A DNA stretch of 64,000 nucleotides, taken from the NCBI GenBank assembly GCA_963753385.1, contig CAVWCC010000005.1, positions 558,001-622,000 on the forward strand, in the 5' to 3' direction. Position 1 is the first letter of the stretch, and each line of letters opens with the position of its first letter. The notes under the pieces were generated by a model. It had not been told where the DNA came from. It ran no database searches and saw only the letters and a list, made by a program, of their open reading frames with translations. Below, piece by piece: positions 58,261 to 64,000 of this stretch. The position numbers and the translations under genes were made by a program. The DNA is from JALZKA01 sp963753385 (GTDB taxonomy: Bacteria; Actinomycetota; Thermoleophilia; Solirubrobacterales; 70-9).

Positions 58261-58333
58261 GGGGCTATAGCTCAGATGGAAGAGCGCCTGGATCGCACCC
58301 AGGAGGTCGTCGGTTCGAGTCCGACTAGCTCCA
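58261..58333 (+). tRNA. tRNA-Ala (anticodon CGC)
   Basis: GGGGCTA pairs with TAGCTCC (one G-T pair), D-arm TAGCTCAGATGGAAGAGC, anticodon stem CCTGG/CCAGG around ATCGCAC (anticodon CGC), T-arm GTCGG-TTCGAGT-CCGAC and discriminator A. 73 bases, CCA not encoded. Its 3' half is repeated at 59836, 62525 (degenerate) and 63632. Confidence 0.95.
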
Positions 58334-58347
58334 TCTTCGAGGGATCG

Positions 58348-59391
<1,044 letters not shown>

Positions 59392-59519
59392 CGACGCAAC
59401 CTCTTCTTGAGAATCGTCATCCGCCGTCCAACCTACAGTCATGACCCGGTCCGTGAGCTCGTGGCAGCGCCCCGCCAGGAGCGCCGGGGAAAGCGCGAAA
59501 GTCCGTCCGGCCCTCGCGG

Positions 59520-59648
59520 TTGAGCGACAACGAGGCGGCTCGCACCATCGAGCGCCTGCGCGAGACGTTCACGGCGCATTACAGCGACGAGCGGGGCGCG
59601 GCCCTCGATTCGCGTTCCTGGTTGATCACGGGCCGACGACGCCGCTAA
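59520..59648 (+). pseudogene. Remnant of a methyltransferase-like C-terminus
   Basis: A 42-codon frame from TTG 59520 reads SDNEAARTIERLRETFTAHY then SDERGAALDSRSWLITGRRR. The ending (D..R.WL(I/V)TGRR) resembles the last strand of SAM-dependent methyltransferases. It has no catalytic core, so it is probably a relic. Confidence 0.35.
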
Positions 59649-59674
59649 GGCGTTTGCCAAGCCGCCGCCAGCGG

Positions 59675-59878
59675 GCATGAATAGATTGGGCACTAGCCCC
59701 GTTCTGGTGCCCAAATCCAACGACATCCGCATGCATCCACGGGCATCTGCCATCGGCCCACCAGGAAACCCGGTCCGGTCGATTCCGCTTGCTAGAGCGG
59801 CAAACGCGGGCGCTCGCTATCGAAACACACCCCGCATCGCACCCAGGAGGTCGCCCGGTTCGAGTCCGGCTAGCTCCA
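59675..59878 (+). repeat. ~204-bp repeat R1 ending in a tRNA-Ala 3' half
   Basis: It starts GCATGAATAGATTGGGCAC, holds a perfect TTGGGCAC/GTGCCCAA hairpin (59686-59693 with 59707-59714), a highly conserved stretch to about 59748, the phrase ATTCCGCTTGCTAGAGC and ends with 43 bases of the tRNA-Ala 3' half (59836-59878). The same order is found at 63481-63682; the first ~64 bases from GATTGGGCAC differ at about three positions. Confidence 0.85.
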
Positions 59879-59886
59879 TTCGTGCA

Positions 59887-61227
59887 TTAGCCCGGCGCAC
59901 CGACCCGCTGGTGCGCCACGCGCGGGCCGTCGTCCTCGAGCTCAAACACCACAACGTCGTCCGGCTCGGAGGAGTAGCCCACCGCGGCGCGACCGGGCGC
60001 GACGGCGATCGCCGTCCCGACGGGCGTAGGGCTGCGCAGGATCTGGGCGATCACCAGGCTGTTCGCCACCACGACGCTCGAGCCGATGGCGTCGCTGTAG
60101 ACCTCGGCCCGCGCGCGCTCCCAGCGCCGGTCCTTGGTCGGCCTGGCGAACACCGGCACCAGAAGCAGCGAAACCCCGTGAGCGTGAAGGGCCGCGGCGA
60201 ACGCGTGCGGCCGGGCGAGGTCCTCGCACACCAAGATCGCCAGCCGGGCGCCGCCGGCCTCGACGACGCAGACTCGCTCGCCGCGCCTGAGGTCCTCGTC
60301 GATCGGAGCGGTCAGGCGATCGGTCAACCCCCACAGTTCCAGGTCCTGCTCCAGGAAGTTGAACGGATGAACCTTCCGCTGACGGACGAGCACCTCGCCG
60401 GTGCGCGCGTCGAGCATCACGGCTTCGTTCACCGGCGGCGAGGAGCCATCCACGTTGCCACTGCCTGCCACTACCAGACGCAGCCGGCTGGCTCCCGCGG
60501 CCTCGCGCTCCCTGAGCACGACCTGCCAGCGCTCGAGCAGCGCGCGGGACAGGCAGAGCTCGGGTGCGATCCCTATCGCCACGTCCTGCTCATCCCACGC
60601 GGCGATCACCTTTTCCACCCGCGCCGCGATCGGCTCGCCATCTGCGGGGTGGATGCGGTAGAAGCGCATCCCGGAGCGCTCCTCCACCTCCCATTCGAAC
60701 TCGTCGGGCTCGCGGACCATCGCGGTGGTGGCTACGCGGAGTCCGGCTTCACGCTCGGGCCGGGTAAGGCGCGAACGGGACGGCAGCGCGACGTGATCGC
60801 ACGCATCTCGGTCGGCTGGGCTGACGCGGATCACCGAGCCGAAGGCGGCGGCCAGGTGATCGGGCAGCTGGCCGCGGCGGCCCGGGCGTGCAAAGCGGGG
60901 CAGCAGCGCGCCGGGAAGGGCGCCTGAATCGAGACGGCCCGACTCCGCGTAGCGGAGCGCGTATTCCGTGACAGCCGGCGGGGCGGCCGCCCCTAGCAGC
61001 GGGTTGGCGTGCGCGAGGGCGGCGTCGAGGCCGAGCAGAATGGCAAACTTTTGACGCCCGGACTCGGGTGCCGGCACGGGCTCCCCGTTGAGGGCCGATC
61101 GCTCGACCCCTGCGGCGATTGCGGCGACCTCCGCATCCCCCATCCAGCCTCCGCCCTCGGCGTGGAACTCCTGGGCGTCGAGACGATCGAACAGCTCGCA
61201 AAAGAGATCTGCGTAGTCCTGGCTCAT
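59887..61227 (-). CDS. Nitrilase-superfamily (carbon-nitrogen hydrolase) protein
   Basis: About 446 residues from ATG 61227. The Glu-Lys-Cys triad is visible as GIAPELCLSRALLERWQ, RQRKVHPFNFLEQ and LAILVCEDLARPHAF. A ~200-residue N-terminal region (with DYADLFCELFDRLDAQEFHA) precedes it and is not recognised. It cleaves an amide or nitrile of unknown substrate. It is divergent from a TetR-type regulator across a 40-base gap with a TTGACA direct repeat, so both are probably co-regulated. Confidence 0.88.
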   Translation of the reverse strand: MSQDYADLFCELFDRLDAQEFHAEGGGWMGDAEVAAIAAGVERSALNGEPVPAPESGRQKFAILLGLDAALAHANPLLGAAAPPAVTEYALRYAESGRLDSGALPGALLPRFARPGRRGQLPDHLAAAFGSVIRVSPADRDACDHVALPSRSRLTRPEREAGLRVATTAMVREPDEFEWEVEERSGMRFYRIHPADGEPIAARVEKVIAAWDEQDVAIGIAPELCLSRALLERWQVVLREREAAGASRLRLVVAGSGNVDGSSPPVNEAVMLDARTGEVLVRQRKVHPFNFLEQDLELWGLTDRLTAPIDEDLRRGERVCVVEAGGARLAILVCEDLARPHAFAAALHAHGVSLLLVPVFARPTKDRRWERARAEVYSDAIGSSVVVANSLVIAQILRSPTPVGTAIAVAPGRAAVGYSSEPDDVVVFELEDDGPRVAHQRVGAPG

Positions 61228-61229
61228 AC

Positions 61230-61246
61230 TTGACAAATAGTTGACA
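61230..61246. promoter_or_regulatory. Divergent promoter region with TTGACA direct repeat
   Basis: TTGACAAATAGTTGACA contains two TTGACA hexamers 11 bases apart, between the nitrilase and regulator starts. The first fits a -35 with a -10-like TGCTAT at 61253-61258 (17-base spacer) for the regulator. Confidence 0.55.
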
Positions 61247-61267
61247 CGAACCTGCTATCGTGCAGGC

Positions 61268-62419
61268 ATGGCCATGAGCACCCTAGACAACCACCGGGCA
61301 CACGCCGTATTGGCGCGGATCGCGAAGCTCGACGCGGAGCCGGGCCGCCAGGAGGCCGTCGCGCTCGGCCTGGTCGACGCGCTGCTCGATGGCGACGAGG
61401 AGACCCTTGTTGGCGCACTTCACGCTCTCCGCGACGCCCGCGCTCGCGCCGACGACAACGACCGGGAGCTGATCGGATGGCTGGACGCGGCGATCGCCTT
61501 TGCGCATTGGGGACTCGAGCGGGCACCGTCACGGGCCCCCGTGGCCCAGGGAACGCAGGCCCATGACTTCCTGAGCGTGCTCGAAGGCTCGAAGCAGCTG
61601 GGAAGTGCGGAGCTTCGCCGCCTGCTCGAGACGGATGAGACCCAGGTGAGCCGTACCGGCCGACGGCTGCTGGAAAGCGGTCTCGTTACCCGGCGCAAGG
61701 TCGGCCGCCAGGCGTTCTGGCAGCTGACACCGCGCGGACGGACTGCGCTCGAAGACGCGCCCGCTCCCCGGCGGTCACCCCACTCGGGCTTCTGGCAGGA
61801 GGCACTGCGCCGCGGCTTCAAGGGGGCGTACGGCGACGAACCCGGCGAGCCCCGCGAGGTCGATCCCACCCGCGAGCGAATCATCGAGAGCACTCTCGAG
61901 CTGCACACCAGCCAAGGGATCCAAAAGACCACGTGGCCCGAGATCGCCGACAGGGCGGGTGTGCCGGTGGAGACGGTGGAGGCGCTGTTCCCCACGCTGG
62001 ACGACCTGGTCAGAGGCTGTGGCCAGCACTTCATGGAGGGCCTGCAGCTTCCGCCCGCCGACCTGGCGCCGGAGGTTTTCGCCGGTGCCTCGTCGGAGAA
62101 CGAGCGAGTCCGGCGCATGGTCGAGACGTCTTTCCTCGCCTACGAGCGTGGGGCGGACGGCATCACGGCTGCGCGCCGCGAGCGAAACGACGTACCGGCG
62201 TTGGATGAGTCGATGACAGAGCTCGACAACTCCTTCGACGCGCTCGTTGCCGAGGTGCTGCGCCCGCAGCACCCGGACAGCTCGTCGGTGGCGGCCCTCC
62301 GAGCGCTCACCGACGTCGAGGTCTGGCGAACACTGCGGGGGGGGACCACCCCCGATGCGGCGGTGGACCAGGCGAGCGCAGCGGTCGGGCGCTGGCTCGA
62401 GGCACATCCGGCACACTGA
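61268..62419 (+). CDS. Fused regulator: winged helix plus TetR domain
   Basis: 383 residues from ATG 61268. Residues ~100-155 form a MarR/ArsR-like winged helix (LRRLLETDETQVSRTGRRLL, ESGLVTRRKVGRQAFWQLTP). After a linker, residues ~205-255 are a TetR helix-turn-helix (TRERIIESTLELHTSQGIQK, TTWPEIADRAGVPVETVEAL). The rest is a TetR-like ligand region. Two DNA-binding domains in one chain is unusual. It is divergent from the nitrilase gene and probably controls it. Confidence 0.75.
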   Translation: MAMSTLDNHRAHAVLARIAKLDAEPGRQEAVALGLVDALLDGDEETLVGALHALRDARARADDNDRELIGWLDAAIAFAHWGLERAPSRAPVAQGTQAHDFLSVLEGSKQLGSAELRRLLETDETQVSRTGRRLLESGLVTRRKVGRQAFWQLTPRGRTALEDAPAPRRSPHSGFWQEALRRGFKGAYGDEPGEPREVDPTRERIIESTLELHTSQGIQKTTWPEIADRAGVPVETVEALFPTLDDLVRGCGQHFMEGLQLPPADLAPEVFAGASSENERVRRMVETSFLAYERGADGITAARRERNDVPALDESMTELDNSFDALVAEVLRPQHPDSSSVAALRALTDVEVWRTLRGGTTPDAAVDQASAAVGRWLEAHPAH

Positions 62420-62524
62420 CAACGTCGCGCCACCGTCCGTTCTCCCGCTCAGTGCTCCATGCGCGGTTCCACGCCCCTGGCCGCAAGCTCGATCACCCCG
62501 AACTCCATGGCGGTTCGATGCTCT

Positions 62525-62559
62525 CAGGAGGTCGCCGGGTTCGAGTCCCGCTAGGTCCA
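62525..62559 (+). repeat. Degenerate tRNA 3'-half fragment
   Basis: CAGGAGGTCGCCGGGTTCGAG followed by TCCCGCTAGGTCCA resembles the tRNA-Ala 3' half but carries changes in the T-stem and acceptor. It is followed by CTTTTT. It lies between the regulator gene and a hydrolase gene, without the ~150-base 5' part of repeats R1 and R2. Confidence 0.65.
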
Positions 62560-62651
62560 CTTTTTGGGTCTGCGCCGACGCCGAATCCCTCTCGGGGGTC
62601 CTTCTTCTCGTGCATTTCAACAGCGAGCCCGATTCGGGCTACGGTTCGCGC

Positions 62652-63440
62652 GTGAGCCGGATCGAGCGGTTCGAATCCGCCGACGGGACAATTCTCGCCT
62701 GCGATGTCGCGGGGGACGGACCACCACTTGTGCTCGTACACGGGACCAGCACCGACCACACGCGCTGGGCGCCCGTGATCACCGCCCTCAGCGCCGACTT
62801 CACGACCTACGCGATGGATCGACGCGGGCGAGGGGCGAGCGCCGACGCCGAGGCGTACTCGATCGAGCTGGAGTTCGACGATGTCGCGGCCGTGATCGAC
62901 GGGATCGGAGGCGCCGTCGATGTGCTCGGTCACTCCTATGGCGCCGTGTGCTCGCTGGAGGCGACGCTGCGCACCTCGCGAGTTCGGCGGCTCGTCCTCT
63001 ACGAGCCGCCGCTACCGGTCGGCATCGAGATCTACCCGCCCGGTTTGATCGAGCGGCTGGACCAGCTCCTGGCCGCAGGAGACCAAGACGGTGTCGTGGC
63101 GACGTTCTTTCGGGAGGTCGTCAGGATGCCTGAGGCCGAGCTGGACATCATGCGTTCCGATCCGAGCTGGGAGGCACGGATGGCAGCTGCTCACACGATT
63201 CCTCGTGAACTGGGGATCGCCGATGCCTACGACCCCGACTTCGAGCGCTTCGCGACAGTTCGCGTTCCCACGCTCCTGCTCTTGGGCGGTGACAGCCCGT
63301 CGTTCCTCGTCGACCCAACGCGTCGACTGCACGAATCCATCTCCGAGTCGAAGCTGACGGTGATGCCGGGCCAGCAGCACGTCGCGATGAACACGGCACC
63401 CGATCTGTTCCTGGAGCACGTCGTCGACTTTCTCGTCTGA
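62652..63440 (+). CDS. Alpha/beta-hydrolase family protein
   Basis: 262 residues from GTG 62652. PPLVLVHGTSTDHTRWAPVI is the oxyanion region, DVLGHSYGAVCSLEATL the Ser nucleophile elbow, TLLLLGGDSPSFLVDP the acid region and GQQHVAMNTAP the catalytic His. It is an esterase/lipase-like enzyme of unknown substrate. It is the only clear gene between the degenerate tRNA fragment and R2. Confidence 0.9.
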   Translation: MSRIERFESADGTILACDVAGDGPPLVLVHGTSTDHTRWAPVITALSADFTTYAMDRRGRGASADAEAYSIELEFDDVAAVIDGIGGAVDVLGHSYGAVCSLEATLRTSRVRRLVLYEPPLPVGIEIYPPGLIERLDQLLAAGDQDGVVATFFREVVRMPEAELDIMRSDPSWEARMAAAHTIPRELGIADAYDPDFERFATVRVPTLLLLGGDSPSFLVDPTRRLHESISESKLTVMPGQQHVAMNTAPDLFLEHVVDFLV

Positions 63441-63480
63441 CCTTCGGGCGGGAGCTCGAGATCGCCAAGGGCACAAGCGA

Positions 63481-63682
<202 letters not shown>

Positions 63683-63905
63683 TCGCAGTGGTAAGTACTT
63701 TGACGCGCCTCGGGCGTTGAAGGGGTTCGTGCACTGAATTGGTTCGGTTCATGCCTGCATGAGCCGCCTGCCCAGGCTCGGGCCTACACGTTTACTCGTC
63801 AGGTCCCGGCCCGCAGTCAGCCCGGCGGTGCTGTCCGCACAGGCGAAGACTCCGGTCGGTCGGCGGCGCTCGACAGATCCACGCCCGCACGGCGGCGCGC
63901 CTGGG
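63683..63905. other. Intergenic, no recognised feature
   Basis: This stretch between R2 and the right-edge partial gene shows no protein family, tRNA or clear hairpin. It contains only short frames without recognisable motifs. Confidence 0.4.
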
Positions 63906-64000
63906 TCAACTCAAGATGGGTTCGGCAAGTGCTTCGTCGAGGCCAGCTGCCGCTTGGGCCTTTAGCGCGCGGTCGACTTCTTGCGAGTCTTCAAAGACGT
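63906..64000 (-). CDS. Partial CDS at the right edge (C-terminal 31 residues)
   Basis: The minus-strand frame that stops at 63906-63908 gives VFEDSQEVDRALKAQAAAG followed by LDEALAEPILS. The composition is protein-like (acidic and amphipathic), while the competing frame ends in a short basic peptide. The gene continues beyond the window. No family can be named. Confidence 0.4.
   Translation of the reverse strand, partial: VFEDSQEVDRALKAQAAAGLDEALAEPILS

Noticed and set aside
60760..60776. TAAGGCGCGAA, part of the MSDVRRE-element sequence
   Set aside because: It is inside the nitrilase-like coding sequence in another frame and orientation, without a start codon, a hairpin or the following conserved codons; probably chance in GC-rich DNA.

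Overview
The window is one GC-rich (roughly 70% by eye), gene-dense bacterial chromosome segment. Codon use is strongly G/C-ending, GTG/TTG starts are common, and many neighbouring genes overlap by 4 bases. A short-form purL with separate purS and purQ, a GYD protein, a DUF2277 protein, a leucine-dehydrogenase-like gene beside a 2-oxoacid dehydrogenase operon, and several Arg-rich membrane proteins suggest an actinobacterium, perhaps Thermoleophilia/Solirubrobacterales. That placement is inference; no rRNA is present. There is no CRISPR array, prophage or recognisable integrase or transposase.

Layout. 1-644: sulfotransferase end and a GYD protein. 679-3844: purD, purE, purB. 3841-6083: pyruvyl-transferase-like and glycosyltransferase genes. 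6080-7708: a frameshifted cytochrome P450 behind a CsoR-type copper repressor. 7773-12170: purC, purS, purQ, DUF2277, purL. 12898-18220: purF, a recQ split by a repeat, purN, purH. 18328-22225: a kinase-like gene, two secreted or membrane proteins and a two-component system. 22222-30605: amine oxidase, tRNA-Lys, a sulfate transporter flanked by two Rrf2 regulators, an FMN reductase and a metallo-beta-lactamase/rhodanese protein. 31218-34161: thiamine genes under a TPP riboswitch. 34749-45147: lipoate-dependent dehydrogenase genes (lpd, E1a, E1b, E2), leucine-dehydrogenase-like gene, lipB, acyltransferase, lipA. 46013-50830: rhomboid, a two-component system coupled to a beta-lactamase-like hydrolase, and a lipoprotein. 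50879-58162: TetR/cupin, amidohydrolase, tRNA-Ala(TGC), glutamate dehydrogenase, GGDEF protein. 58261-63682: tRNA-Ala(CGC) followed by single-gene or gene-pair units separated by copies of the tRNA 3' half, two of them inside a ~200 bp repeat.

Genes working together. Ten purine steps or subunits are here (purD, E, B, C, S, Q, L, F, N, H); purM and purK/T are not. The sulfate transporter, Rrf2 regulators, rhodanese protein and ThiS/ThiG share a sulfur theme. E1-E2-E3 with LipA/LipB form a lipoylation-dependent oxidation module.

Most unusual signals: (1) tiny ORFs that exactly fill gaps between purine genes and overlap both neighbours; a related family begins M/V-S-D/A-V-R-R-E. (2) Four-copy heptanucleotide repeats at four genes (recQ, thiG, E1-beta, E2), one coinciding with a split recQ. 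(3) The tRNA-Ala 3'-half repeat array. (4) Several reading-frame breaks (P450, thiO, leucine-dehydrogenase N-terminus) that could be sequence errors or real decay.
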